In this document: positions 22,740 to 33,650 of the stretch, in pieces | Numbering within the stretch: position 1 is the first letter of the stretch | How the letters are laid out: every line of letters begins with the position of its first letter | Assembly: GCA_944739405.2 (NCBI GenBank) | Contig: OX123190.2 | Span: forward strand, 65,367,805 to 65,431,804 | Direction: 5' to 3' | DNA from: Euclidia mi | Lineage: Eukaryota; Arthropoda; Insecta; Lepidoptera; Erebidae | DNA: 64,000 nucleotides | Translations under genes and position numbers: made by a program | The notes under the pieces: model-generated | Databases searched by the model: none | What the model was told of the DNA's origin: nothing | The model's input: the letters and a program-made list of their open reading frames with translations, nothing else

Positions 22740-22805
22740 CAAATCATTTTGACAGGACTTTATTGCAATTTTATAAGACAGTACGAAGTCTGCCGGGTCA
22801 GCTAG
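22740..22805 (+). mobile_element. Helitron 3' terminus
   Basis: TACGAAGTCTGCCGGGTCAG followed by CTAG then T. Helitrons end in CTRR, usually with a short GC hairpin just before, and insert between A and T. The last ~25 bases match the ends of the H2 units at 56867 and 58675 (CGGAGTTCGCTGGGTCAG, CTAG). Confidence 0.75.
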
Positions 22806-24399
22806 TTGAACATAGACGTGTTTGTAGAAAAATGAATAACTGTATCTAATGTATGTATAATATAAATTTGCCAGAATCTTTACAACCCAGAACCGTAAGC
22901 TATTATTTTAAAACTCTGAAACTCACGGGGTATTTTACGGACTCCACGCTAGCAGAGAATTTTAGAGTAAAATCCAAGAACATTGAGCAAAATGGTATTG
23001 AACTCGATGTGACACAAGTATGAACAAAATTGTGTCACCGGGATCAACGAGGTAATCATCGTGATTGATCTTTTTACTCATAAACGATCAAAAAGAAATT
23101 ATGGAGTAAAATTATATTTTGGTGACATTTTTTGTAAACTACGTGACTGATTTTAAACAAAAAAGATGCAGTTTTATATTGTGGTGGTTACAAGAATTCT
23201 TTATCCACTACTTTTTCAATTAATCTCAGAAATGTTTTATTTGTGTCAGCCGATAATAAAACCAGACTTAAAATGTCATTATTTAACAAAACAGACGCAG
23301 CTTTTTTCTTTAACGAAGTATTTCTTGTAATTCTACAGAGGCTTATAAATAATTACATTTCACGCTAAACTTTTACAGGGAAATACGGCTTGCTGTGCCA
23401 CCTAAGTAATTGTTCAGCAGGGAAAAATAAGTAAAAATTGACGACTTCTCTAAATCTTTAGAAAGGCTAGTTACACTTACTGTAATGTTCTGGTTATGTA
23501 GTAAATATAAGATACAAAAAACAAAAGGAATGAATAACGCCAATTGGTATGAGGCTCCTGGATTGAGATTTTTGAAGAATTAAGAGATATTAATGACGCA
23601 AATCACCCTAACCGACCATCGCATAGCGCAGCAAATCGGCAGAAATGGAGGAATATTACTTGAGACGCAATTAAGATCTCCATCTTAGATATGCCATTAC
23701 GCGCACACCTAACCTGGTACGCGTAGCAGGAAATAAGAACCTCGCACTCTGTCAAAACAATGAGAATGACATAATTTGAGAACTTTTGTAGGAACAAAAA
23801 AAAGGAATGGCCGTTTTTAATGTCTCAATTAAATATTTTAAAAGTTAAACAAATAATTAGATACAATGAATGTGACGCGCAAACTGACCCATTAAAAGAC
23901 TAACTGCTAATTAATGAAAATGATTTTAACCTTAAAAATAAAGACAACACTATAGGCTCAAATTAAAAGAAAATACTTGTGAAGCTTATACAAAAAAAAC
24001 TTGATCATACAGTTTCTGGCAGTCTACTACTGAACGTATGCCACTCCCTATTTGAGTCACAATAACATTGTCAGTTAATAGACGGATATGGACTCGTACA
24101 CCACGCGGGCCAGGTTGATTGTTTAGTGTGTTGCATGACTTCGAATGTGTGACACCAAATACCACGTCCACGTAAGCTTACTAATAGTATAGGTAATCAT
24201 TCCGTCAAGGTTTCCGTCTCTTTAATTGCTTTGCTTTGTGAATTTTCCTAACTAATCTTTTACGACACTCACGGTATGAAATGGGGTAGTGAAACGTTGG
24301 ATTGTCAGTTCGGTATTTCAAGTCAGTCAACTTTCTTTAGTGGAAATATGTCCTCAACTAACGCATACTAATAATATTTTATTAGAGATTATTATATAC
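22806..24399. other. Stretch with one unassigned frame
   Basis: Mostly AT-rich. On the minus strand, 23986-24171 stays open for 61 codons (includes NNQPGPRGVRVHIRLL and GSGIRSVVDCQKLYD) and looks coding-like. The flanking splice signals are weak and I do not recognise it. It may be a host exon or a mobile-element relic. Confidence 0.35.
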
Positions 24400-24661
24400 T
24401 GCCTCCGTGGTCCAATTGCCACCACACGACTGCTGATCGGAGGTCCCGGGTTCGATTCCCGGTTGGACAAATGTGTTTCTGGGTTTTTCCGAATTCTCAG
24501 TAGCAGCCCGAAATCTGGTGATGTGCCCGGTAACGGCAATAGGCTCGCCCCCTATTACGTGGGACCTAAAAATTAATGTGGAACTAATATTAACACCTCT
24601 GCCTACCCCTTCGGGGATACAGGCGTGAGACTATAAATAAATAAAATAAAGATTATTATAT
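24388..24661 (+). mobile_element. tRNA-derived SINE (family S1) with target-site duplication
   Basis: The SINE runs from ~24400 (GCCTCCGTGG) to ~24650. B box CCCGGGTTCGATTCCCGG, body CAGTAGCAGCCCGAAATCTG, tail CTACCCCTTCGGGGATACAG then (AAAT)n. The 11-bp GATTATTATAT flanks it at 24388-24398 and 24651-24661, a target-site duplication from target-primed insertion. It is the best-preserved S1 copy together with the one at 42880. Confidence 0.85.
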
Positions 24662-25289
24662 TTTATTAGAGACTCAAACATCAGATAAGTACGTTGAAAA
24701 TGTATGTTTTTCTTTGCTTATTTAACTGCTACCTAAGTAAATACTTGCAAACAATTTTAGTGCCTACTCACACTACCTGCGGATGACTTTTAATTTTAAC
24801 TCACCTCACAACTTCAAAGCGAATAAACGGATGTTTTTTAAAGTAGGATAGGTAGTACGCCGCTGAGAACCATTATTATAGATATTACTTTGAAAGGCAT
24901 TTGTTATGAGGGTCTATTACAGCATCGAAATGTATCTGAGGAACTATGCTATTTGTGGCACCTACAAATGTACCAATAGGACGATAGTAGCTAAAACTAT
25001 AAAATGAAATAAACTAATATAATAAAAAAATCTTACAAGAAAAATGGTTACTGCTTGGATTGCAACTATATATTTCAAATAAAATAATTTTAGTGTGTTC
25101 ACAAATACATTGTTGCAAGTAAGAAATATATTGGTTCAAAAGTATCGTATAAGTATAATGGAAACAAGTCTCCGGTCTAAAGCATTGGTACTGTAGTTGG
25201 TCACGTGCAACCATATATTTCCGCGACTGGCAATAATTTTTCCCCGGTTTGTTCTAAGAGGGCTAGTTTAAAACCTCTTATACCCTAAG
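24662..25289. other. Non-coding stretch
   Basis: No motif-bearing ORF or repeat recognised. Confidence 0.4.
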
Positions 25290-25505
25290 CACGGTAATAA
25301 TTTCTAACAGTATTGTAACTCCATACAAACGCACGAAACTCGAGTTATACCTACGCGCCTCGAGCAAAGCACTCATTAGACTGTGCGGACTGTGCCTAAA
25401 GTACCCACAGCCGCGATCGTGCCGCAGCTCGCATGCGGCGCGTCTCGTCGGTATATAAATCACGAAGACGGCCGAGTTACAATACTGTTAGATTATATTA
25501 CCGTG
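25290..25505. repeat. Inverted-repeat element with GC-rich core
   Basis: The 32-base arm 25290-25321 (CACGGTAATAATTTCTAACA, then GTATTGTAACTC) pairs with 25474-25505 with three mismatches. The 152-base core is rich in CG (GCGGCGCGTCTCGTCGG) and contains TATATAA at ~25452. It looks like a MITE or the head of a DNA element. The TATA-like site could also be a promoter, but no gene follows it. Confidence 0.6.
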
Positions 25506-26365
25506 CCCTAAGTGCTGGAAACTGGACGCAATGTTCAATAGAGCGAAACCTTCACCTCCTCTGTTGAACTTCAAATGGCTTCCATGTTCTCATTCATCGT
25601 TCTCATTGTTTTAAATTGGTGTCAAAGGAATGAAAGTAATTTGTGCTGTATTTTTTTCAATAAGGATGAAATTTGAACCTTTTCACTGTGACTAATTTAC
25701 ATTGGCATTTTTATTGCTATTCCTCTCGCATAGACAGCCTAAGTAAATTACTTTAGAATAGGTCGCAGTCCCCTTAGTATTCCTTTGCAAAAAGAATTTA
25801 ATTTATACTCGAGTACCTTCTCCTGGTTTGTTTAATATAACTTTGTTCGTTTTTTTTCAAGAATAGTCCTGTCTAACAGGTGTTTGGTAAAGAAGTTTGT
25901 TCGTGAAAACGATGCTCTTAAACTAAGAAACTGGCAGTGATTATCGTATTTGCCAAATCTTTTAGATATTTTTTTGCAGAAGAATTAAATTATTTTTGTC
26001 AGTTACTAGTAAGTTAAAAATATATGTAATTATGATTGACACAAAAGCTTACGTGCTTTCTTGGTCAATGTTCTATTTGCGATTGCCCTATAACTGTCAT
26101 TTTTAGTAGATGTTCTAACGTGAAAATACGTGTGCTTGTACAACATACGAAATATAAACCGGTGACAGAAAATGACACAAGTCACCGACAAGAGCGAGGC
26201 TCTAAAACGAAAGAAGAATAAGATATAAACTGCATATTTCTTTACACACAGACACACAGCGTCATCTACGTCCGTACGTATTTCAAAATGTTAAACAGAT
26301 AAAATTATGTAGTAACTTACTTTATGACGATGGATCTGTAACTAATACTTATAGTCAGTAAATAC
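25506..26365. other. Non-coding stretch
   Basis: AT-rich. Frames at 26030-26257 overlap on both strands and show no motif. Confidence 0.4.
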
Positions 26366-26532
26366 CTCAGGAGCATTGACTTCGTAGAATAACTCAGCAA
26401 CTTCATCTTTATTGAGTCTTCCACGGTTTGGTTTCAGGATTCCACAAGTGCAGGCGAACTCTTGGCACAATTGGCATGGGATCTTGCCCAAGCACGCGGG
26501 TCGAGGTTCATTTTCACCCAGCCACCGGTACA
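26366..26532 (-). CDS. Candidate internal host exon, cysteine-rich
   Basis: The minus-strand frame has 55 codons (YRWLGENEPRPACLGKIPCQ, then LCQEFACTCGILK and LNKDEVAELFYEVNAPE). It is bounded by a donor GAG|GTATTTACT at its low end, with a weaker acceptor CCAAG at its high end. Four cysteines in C-x2-C and C-x-C spacing suggest a small metal-binding or disulfide motif. The codon series is clearly more protein-like than flanking DNA. I do not recognise the family. A LINE fragment lies ~65 bases upstream. Confidence 0.45.
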
Positions 26533-26595
26533 CTTGGCACCAGTAGCAGATCAGTCAAAGTAAAATACTACGAAGCTTGGTTCTGCTCAAGATTC

Positions 26596-26782
26596 CTAGG
26601 TGGATACATACATACATACATAGACTCACGCCTGTTTCCCGGAGGGGTAGGCAGAGACTACGGAACGCCATTTGCAACGATCCTGACATACCTCACTTGC
26701 TCCACTCACTCCCATCAAGTTTCTCATGCATGCTCTTCTGTTAAGGGTACTTCTGACTTGTCCTTTTTTCTAGGTGGATACA
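26596..26782 (-). mobile_element. 5'-truncated LINE 3' end with 13-bp target-site duplication
   Basis: 26609-26769 is the complement of the last ~165 bases of the LINE at 43141-46231 (tail ACAGGCGTGAGTCTATGTAT; body CAGAAGTACCCTTAACAGAA). It is flanked by CTAGGTGGATACA at 26596-26608 and 26770-26782. This is a textbook target-primed insertion. The divergence from the 46-kb copy is low, so it is fairly recent. Confidence 0.9.
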
Positions 26783-26908
26783 AACTCCAAAAATGAAGAT
26801 AAAAATAAAGTGAATGTCTGGTATCGCTACCGAGAACACTATAATTATGATGGAGAATCTGCAAAAAAATTGATGCAGGTCTCGGATACTATTCAACAAT
26901 TTCAATGA
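26774..26908 (+). CDS. Candidate terminal exon beside the LINE insertion
   Basis: Starting right after CTAG of the right-hand target-site duplication, 44 codons are open to a TGA (NKVNVWYRYREHYNYDGES in the middle). The sequence before it, TTGTCCTTTTTTCTAG, would make a strong splice acceptor; its pyrimidine run comes from the LINE. Before the insertion the acceptor would have been GCTCAAGATTCCTAG. The neighbouring candidate exon at 26366-26532 is on the other strand, so both cannot belong to one gene. Unrecognised protein. Confidence 0.3.
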   Translation: MDTNSKNEDKNKVNVWYRYREHYNYDGESAKKLMQVSDTIQQFQ

Positions 26909-27808
26909 ATTTGTGTGAGTGAATATGTGTTTTTATGCAATACGTATTGCAGGAATATAATTAAATTTCAAGCAAAAGTTACTGAGGCTATAATGGTCGA
27001 TGCTACCATCAGTTTAAATAAGATGTAAAAGAATTAAGCCTACTACTAATTCAAAATTATTAGAAAAAGCTTTTCCTTGTAATTTATGTTTTGATTCTTT
27101 ATGTGCAATATTTATTTATTTTGAGAAATGGTTTAATGTATTAGTGGTATAATTATAATATCAAAGTATACTTTAATAGATAGTAATACTATAAGTCAAA
27201 AAAGAAACGAAAATAAATCACGGTAATGATAATAAAAGACAGGATTTTTAAATAAAACTCTTTCCATGTATATTATATTATCGTAGTGCTCACCATTGGT
27301 ATAAATTACAGAGATTTGAATAACGACAACTTGACGCAAATATTAGTGCAATTTACCAGTTCCAAAGCAACATTGTTAACATTTAACTTCCTTTAGGACG
27401 ATAGTTTCGCTGTAAAATCTGCCCACAGCTTCAGGTAACGGTGTCTATTACCAAATTATCAAATAAATTACATTAAACTTTCGTGAACTGTATAATTATA
27501 CGATTTATTTTGATAACGGGTTAGCGATAACTAGCGTGGCGAGACCACACAGACGACTTTTAACCTACGGCAGGCAAATGATTAGTAAACTGTTATTTTC
27601 TGCTTCGCTTGCTTTCTTGTTGGTGACTTATTCCAAGCACGCTAAGCTGTCGGCACCAGCTGTCATAAAGATCTTTAAAAGTATATTACGGAGATTTTGC
27701 GCTCTTTATGACCAGAAGATTAGATCTATTACGATTTATTGGTTTGATTCTGAACCATAGAATTAAGTGGATGATTGAGATATCGGCAGGTTGATATTTA
27801 TTAACTAA
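26909..27808. other. Stretch with one small ORF
   Basis: AT-rich. An ATG at 27578 opens 60 codons to 27760. Its N-terminus (MISKLLFSASLAFLLVTYS) has the hydrophobic run of a signal peptide, followed by a basic, weakly amphipathic tail. No family, no splice evidence; it may be chance. Confidence 0.3.
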
Positions 27809-27996
27809 CTAGAGGACGCCAGCAGCTACGCCTGCAATTGTTTTAAATTTACCCGTTTTGGCCAATCCCGTGGGAAATTCGGGAAATTCGGTCCGCAAGG
27901 AACATACATGTTAAATTTCAGCTTCCTGCGCCCAATAGTTTCGGCTGTAGCGTGTCTATCAGTCAGTAAGTAACGCAAGGATTTTATATATTAAGA
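27809..27996 (-). mobile_element. Helitron-like short element, family H1
   Basis: On the minus strand it opens TCTTAATATATAAAATCCTT, continues GCGTTACT...GACTGAT and GGAAGCTGAAATTTAACATG, and ends CTAG then T. TC start, CTAG end and insertion before T fit a non-autonomous Helitron. Seven H1 copies or pieces occur in this window. Confidence 0.75.
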
Positions 27997-28045
27997 TTTT
28001 TATCGTGTCGGTATTTATTCGAAGACTTATGTCTTTAGTTATGAT

Positions 28046-28225
28046 ACTGCCTCCGTGGTCGAGTGGATAGCGTACGCGACTGCTGATCGGAGGTCCTGGG
28101 TTCGATTCCCGGGTCGAGCAAAGTGATACTAGGTTTTCTCAATTCTCAGTAGCAGCACGGAGTCTGGTTATGTGCCCGGTAACAGCAATAGGCTAAAACT
28201 TCATGGCGAAATGTGAAAAATTATC
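28046..28225 (+). repeat. SINE family S1, 3'-truncated
   Basis: Head CTGCCTCCGTGGTCGAGTGG, B box GGGTTCGATTCCCGG, body CAGTAGCAGCACGGAGTCTG and AATAGGCTAAAACTTCATGG. The usual GATACAGGCGTGA tail is missing, so the 3' end was lost by deletion. Confidence 0.75.
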
Positions 28226-28289
28226 ATACTAAGTTATGTCGGTTCTATTCCAAAAATACGTATATCTGCTCGTGAATAAGACTGATGTT

Positions 28290-28505
28290 TCAAAGTCAAA
28301 GTCAAAATCCTTTATTCATTTAGATCACAAAGTGACACTTATGAAAGTCAAATTTAGACATTATTACTGCATGCTTCTACATTTACATTTACTGCCACGT
28401 TCGCAAAGCAAGAGCGTAGAACCATGAGAAAGAACGGGCAATAAAACTCACGGTCACTCATTTTGTTCGCCAGGTTTTTAATAATACATAACAATTAAAC
28501 TTTTG
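28290..28505 (-). repeat. LINE 3'-end segment (CR1/jockey-like)
   Basis: At its minus-strand 3' end this has the complement of GTCAAAGTCAAAGTCAAAAT, then a body with AAGAGCGTAGAACCATGAG and CGCCAGGTTTTTAATAATAC. Repeated TCAAAG units at the 3' end are a feature I associate with lepidopteran CR1/jockey-like elements. No reverse transcriptase motif remains. Confidence 0.45.
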
Positions 28506-29269
28506 TAAGGTGCTGCAACTGTTATACCTTCTATGTTACTTGTATATATTTACTGTACATAATACTCAAGCATAATCAAGTTATATTTTGATGTTCATTT
28601 AGTTAGCCTCCTGAACATAAACATGGTGAAACAGGAGCCTCCACTTACATTATGCACCTAGCAATGCAGGCAATCCACGCAAATGTTCAGAACCATGATG
28701 GACATGATGCAGTTAAATATAAAAAAATATCGTCATCGACTAGTCATCGCAAGTAGCACCCGTTCACGAGTATGACGCATGTGCCAGCCATCATCCCTCT
28801 CGCCATATCAGAGGGACAGGGATGACCCGACACACGACGCCACCACAAGAAATGACATTTTAGTGAGCATGACGACAACGGCATACGAACCGGCAGTAAT
28901 CAAATTAACAATCTATTGGTATACTGACCATGAACGTGAAATACCTCCATATTCCAGATTGTTGTTTGGAATGCAAAATATGTAGTACCTATATTTAATT
29001 GCCATGATACCTTTTGAAACACAACCACCGATTCAACTGATTGAGTACAAGATAATACTTGATACTTACAGGGTAATAACACATCTTATAAAATTAAACA
29101 TAATAAATAAATAGTCTCTAAAGAAATATAAGACATTTAATGATGTGGTGGCGATTCCAAAAACCATCATTTACATAATTTTATTTGGAATGGAATCATA
29201 ATATATTTAATGTTAAATTTTGTCATGAAAATTTTAATATTATCTAAGTACCTATTTACCTAATAATTA
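28506..29269. other. Non-coding stretch
   Basis: No recognised gene. A 68-codon frame at 28779-28985 lacks motifs. Confidence 0.35.
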
Positions 29270-29625
29270 TGTAAATACTGAAAAAGATTATTAGATTTAT
29301 CATTTAAATTGTAATACGCCTTTTACATCAGGCTATTTTTAAAATTTGTCTTAAATGCGCTAAACGGCAAGTCCAAAATACGTATCGGTATCTTGTTGTA
29401 AATACGTAAACTAAGTCCTGTAAAAGAATTTTGAGTTTTACAGAAACGGAAATACGAAACACATGATTTATATCTATTTCTTGTATTTATAGAGTCTATG
29501 TATATCACTATTCTTTGAATATGAAATTGTTTTTTTACGCACATGCAAAACACTAGCATAAATATACTGAGACGCTACAGTTAAAATACCGATTTCCTTA
29601 AATCTTTCCTTAAGCGAAAGTCTTG
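29270..29625 (-). pseudogene. Non-LTR polyprotein C-terminal relic
   Basis: The minus-strand reading gives FKEIGILTVASQYIYASV, then after a frameshift INTRNRYKSCVSYFR, NSFTGLSLRIYNKIPIRILD, FKTNFKNSLM, stop, KAYYNLND. The series LGILxxxxLYI, RNxxxL, NSFxGxSLRxYNKxP and KAYY is the usual C-terminus of jockey/CR1-type non-LTR polyproteins, downstream of the reverse transcriptase. One frameshift and one stop. All upstream domains are missing. Confidence 0.75.
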
Positions 29626-29752
29626 TTCGTACGATAGATTTTTGAGATAGTTTGATTAGATATTAAAAAAAAGACTTGAGAAATATCGCATACGCTCGAA
29701 CATAATAAAGGCTAAAAGAGCTTCGACACGGCTGATAACTGAATAATACTAA

Positions 29753-29952
29753 TCTTAATATAAAAAATCCTTGCGTTACTGACTGACTGACAGACACGCT
29801 ACAGCCGAAACTATTGGGCACAGGAAGCTGAAATTTGGCATGTATGTTCCTTGGGGACCGCAGGGGTGCACTAAGAAGGGATTTCCCGAAATACCCACGG
29901 GATCGGCAAAAACGGGTAAATTAAAAAAAATGCAGGCGTTGCTGCTGGCTAG
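29753..29952 (+). mobile_element. Helitron-like short element, family H1
   Basis: Opens TCTTAATATAAAAAATCCTT, then GCGTTACTGACTGACTGACA and CAGGAAGCTGAAATTTGGCA, and ends GCTGGCTAG then T. Near-identical plan to 36395-36600 and 37077-37283. Confidence 0.75.
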
Positions 29953-30904
29953 TACCTTAATAAGGCTTTATTGTTATACTGAAGACATAATCTCGGGCCT
30001 AAAAGCATAAGACGTATTCTCTTATAAAGCTGTTATTTTTCACAAGAAATAAAAAGAAGTAAATCCTCGGAAGAGGAATTACCCTAAAATAGCACAATAA
30101 TATGGTTAAGTAAATTGTAAGTTGAGTTAAGTATTATGAGATTAATTTTCATATTTATTCAGGACGCGGGCTAATCCCGCGTCAACTTTGTGTAAGCAAC
30201 ATGTTTCGTGTCTAGAACACAGGACAAATAATTTTATTGCATGAAAATCTGTTGACTTAATGCTTTAATACTCATAATTTCCTTTTTTGGTCACACGATA
30301 TTAACTTTTGGTGTATCTTCTCAGATTAGCGGTTAGGTGGTACTTACAGAACTTTCTGGATCGTTGGATTGGAGTGAAACAAACGGCTACCCACTAATGT
30401 TTTTTATTTGGGTACACCACGCTGGAAGGAGCACGACAGCAGTACAATTGTATCATTATAATTTCATTGCGAATGTATACACGACACAGATAATTATATA
30501 CTAATAGTCGCGGAGCCGAGTACATGCGATATAATTTCAATTGCAACCGATGACGGCGGGTTATGTGTCTCGCGTCGGAAGTTCTCTTAAGGCGCTGTCC
30601 TAAGCGACTGTTTTGGTAAATGAGGGGGTGAAGCAGGGGAGGTGAAGGGAGCTTAGCTCCGTCTACTGCGGGGCGCCCCCCTTCATTCTCGTCGCGTGCG
30701 GCCGTATTCTGGCGACATCCGTATTCCAATATTTTAAAATCGCAAGCAAAACGTTTTAGCATATTGAATTGAGATACTGATATTAAAATTTATATTACAT
30801 ACATCAATCTGTTTGTACAATATAGGCATAGCGCAATTTTTGTTCTCCGTGCAGCCATGAGCAAAACTGGTTTACATTAGACGTTATAGGTATTAAATGT
30901 TGAC
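29953..30904. other. Stretch with a GC-rich island
   Basis: Around 30510-30725 base composition rises sharply, with many CG (GGGGCGCCCCCCTTCATTCT). The 122-codon minus-strand frame over it (30394-30762) has low-complexity content and no motif. It could be a promoter or 5' leader of a gene outside view, or a transposon piece. A small perfect hairpin (GACGCGGG, 5-base loop) sits at 30163-30183. Confidence 0.35.
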
Positions 30905-31168
30905 GAAAGTAGGTAAATACCTACGTGCCGTAAGATGATAAAAATAATTAAGTCAGTTCCATGTATGGAGAGGCCATTATTATGTTTGTTTTGTTTTTGT
31001 ATAAAAATAGTGAAGCAGTTCATAGAATACCTACATCTAATTCCATTTCTGCCAGTTTTCAAATCTGTTTTGCAATAAATTGGCTGTGACATACGGGCGG
31101 ACAGACAGACAGACATTGCGAATCTATAAGGGTTCCGTTTTTACAATTTTTAGCTACGGTACCCTAAA
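30905..31168 (-). repeat. GGGTTCCGT-headed repeat, copy 2
   Basis: On the minus strand: TTTTTAGGGTACCGTAGCTA, then AAACGGAACCCTTATAGATT and TGTCTGTCTGTCTGTCCG. It shares the TTTTTAGGGTTCCGT head with the element at 46443-47325. Only the first ~260 bases are likely present. Confidence 0.5.
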
Positions 31169-32276
31169 AACCACAATACTGCCCTACTAAGCGCAAAAGC
31201 CGTATCTCAACTAAAGCGAGTTACGAGATAATTGAAGTTTAGTAAAAGTTGATTTCTTTTATTTATTTATGGATGTTTATTGTTATTATAGGTATAATTA
31301 TTATGGCAAAGGTATCGAAATACGTCGCCGTTTTTAGGGGTTGTGAGTGATTGGAGAGGGAGCAGGGGAGGTCTTGAAACCCCCTTTACCATTTTCACTT
31401 GCCGGAAACACTTGGTTTCCTCTGAAAAAAATAATCTCCAAACATCGGTGTGTATGGCACTGCCAACTTCCATATTCATCACACTAGTTTTATAAACTAA
31501 GGTTGTCGGAGCCCTGCGAAGGGCTCCTATTTTCGGATTAAGGGTCAAAAGAGAACCTAACATAACCTATTTATTTACTTATTACAGTCGCACCTAACCC
31601 AAGGCACTCGAAAGCAATGACGCACAAATTTGACATTAGCTGTCAATATGATCATTCCAAGATGGCAGTTTTGCGTTTCGTTTCACGTTTTTCACATAAA
31701 ACCTAAAAATTACATTTGTAAAACTATACTAAAGTATAAAAACTATGTTCCGTTTTGCATAATTGCCGAAGTATTTATGAAATTTTGGAAATTGTTTAAA
31801 AATATTTAGACGCAACTCCGGCAGCCAAAATTACTTTTAGGGGATTAAAACGAACTACCTTAAGCCCCCTACACTACCAATACCCTCAAATTCAGGCGAC
31901 TCGTTTCGAAACCCAACCCATTATTATTTTTCAAAATAGATGAAACATCAAAAATATATGTGGATATACCTTATTCATGAGATACTGCTATGTCACTTAG
32001 AAAATTATAGAATTAGAATTTGAGTTACTGCTTTTTCGTTAGCTCTCGTCATACATGTTTGTATGGAAAAATATAAAAAAATTCTTTCGCTTCAAATATG
32101 TCTTGTTTCAAAGAAAATAAATATTAAAAGATATTTATTTATATTCATTTATAATTTATTAACGAAATACAGAGTTTACAGCTCATCAAAAGTTAGCTGT
32201 CTGCTACAACCCGGCAGGTTTTCTTTATTCTCATCGAATGTTAAAGGCAGTGTGTGAGGTGATAAGGCTTCAATAC
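31169..32276. other. Stretch with a repeat hairpin
   Basis: At ~31509-31528, GGAGCCCTGCGAAGGGCTCC is a near-palindrome that recurs (GGAGCCCTGC, GAA, GCAGGGCTCC) at 37477-37499, so it marks a dispersed repeat. The 98-codon minus-strand frame at 31267-31563 covers it and shows no family motif. Confidence 0.45.
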
Positions 32277-33000
32277 TTATTATTTGCAATAGTTTCATTT
32301 ACTTTCCTTTTACGGCTTGGTATTGTAGAAATTTCAAGCACTGATGAAACATTTTCCTCTCCGTGATCTTGCAATGCCATCCCTTGAGCTTGACGAGAAT
32401 CAACAATTTCAGGCAACTGCCAATTCATATAAAACGCCACAAGCTTTTCTTCTCCCAGAAAACATCATCTCTTTCTATAATTTCTATTTTTAGTGGTATA
32501 CTTTCGCCACTCCACACAGCAAATAAACACTTTTGTTTGCGTGTAACGTGGCGTTGCCCCTGAATTTGGTAATAACAATTACAATATTTGTTTAGACTAG
32601 TCAGTTCACTTTTTTATCATGTTTCCATATTTGTACTTTATTTGCTCTTATACTATTCTCCAGGCCATTCTTATAGGCACCTTTAGAACATTAAATTTCC
32701 ACAATCGTAGTTAGACCTATTAATCCATCTGGCGTGGCACCAATAATCAAATAATCCACAAGGCTCGATTGTTACATTTTCTTGCTTCGTCAGTTGTTGC
32801 ATAGCCAGTTGTTCATTTTAGATTCCATGCGCAACTGATTTTACATTGCAAATATTTTATTTGTACAAAATATTTTTTACTAAGTTGGCTTTACTGCTGT
32901 TATCTCTTCGTTTTACCACTATACAAAAATTTCAATCCGTCAACATATTCTTACGCAATTCGAACCAGTCACTGCTATCCCTCTTGTAATTTTTGCTTAT
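32277..33000 (-). pseudogene. YqaJ-type nuclease pseudogene
   Basis: Minus-strand segments in order, across several frames: DSSDWFELRKNML, NEQLAMQQL, TKQENVTIEPCGLF, GATPDGLIG, TIVEI then a stop then CSKGAYKNGLE, WKHDKKVN, YQIQGQRHVTRKQKCLFAVW, PLKIEIIERDDVFWEKK, LPEIVDSRQ, and a basic end (PSRKRKVNETI). The order SxxWxxLR, GASPDG, EIKC, YYQIQGQL and ERDDxFW is that of the YqaJ/lambda-exonuclease fold seen in insect proteins. The catalytic lysine codon of EIKC is TAA here, and several frameshifts occur, so the copy is dead. Similar genes are carried by some DNA transposons (ISL2EU-type, from memory); no transposase is visible nearby. Confidence 0.8.
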
Positions 33001-33164
33001 CACTACGGAATTTGAGTCAAATTTGTTACAAAAATTGTTTGGCATTTTTTGGCTAGCTCTTGAACAGATCGTGTTAGGAATGACTGAAGTCAAATGTGTG
33101 TGAGACGTTGCAGAACTGTTATCTTTAACTTCACTGTAATTACAATAATGATAATTAGTTACTT

Positions 33165-33650
33165 TATTTATTTATTTATTTGAATAACATGGAAGACTTA
33201 CAGCTAAGCAATCAAAACAAAAAGAGTAGTAAAGAAATCAGTAAGCCAATTACAAGTCCTCACGTATATAACATTTCTTAAATATAAAAAGTGAACAAAC
33301 TCATAACATAACACTGCAATAATAATATCAGAGTGTCACCTATTTCTATAATTAAACATTAACAGTACATTGATATTACATTTTCTTTTAACATAATTTA
33401 TGTTTTTATCAATTGAAAAAGTCAAGAGCCAAGCGCCTCCTGGCCGTTTCCACACTTATAAAATAAGGATCCAAGTCGCGTCGTTTAATATTAAAAAATA
33501 CTATATCTTGTGTAATAGCAAACAGAGAAGTTACCTTCTTACTTATAAATGATTGATTTTAGAAATTTAAAAGATATTAGATGTACTGAGACATACCTAA
33601 TAGTTTATGAATAATCAAAGTTTTACCCGATGTACCTAAAAAGGTTTATG
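33165..33650 (-). pseudogene. 5'-truncated LINE 3' end
   Basis: The minus-strand frame at ~33416-33510 reads FNIKRRDLDPYFISVETARR and RLALDFFN then TGA. It is followed by a 3' untranslated part ending in a (AAAT)n tail (complement of TTTATTTATTTATTTG at ~33165). The coding end plus simple tail fit a 5'-truncated non-LTR copy. The clade is not determined. Confidence 0.55.

Noticed and set aside
24354..24539. tRNA gene calls at SINE heads (also 17133, 20415, 28046, 42880, 14625)
   Set aside because: Good B boxes, but no complete cloverleaf with acceptor stem, and each continues into a shared SINE body and tail.
30394..30762. 122-codon minus-strand ORF
   Set aside because: Over a GC-rich island; low-complexity content, no motif, no conserved-looking segments.
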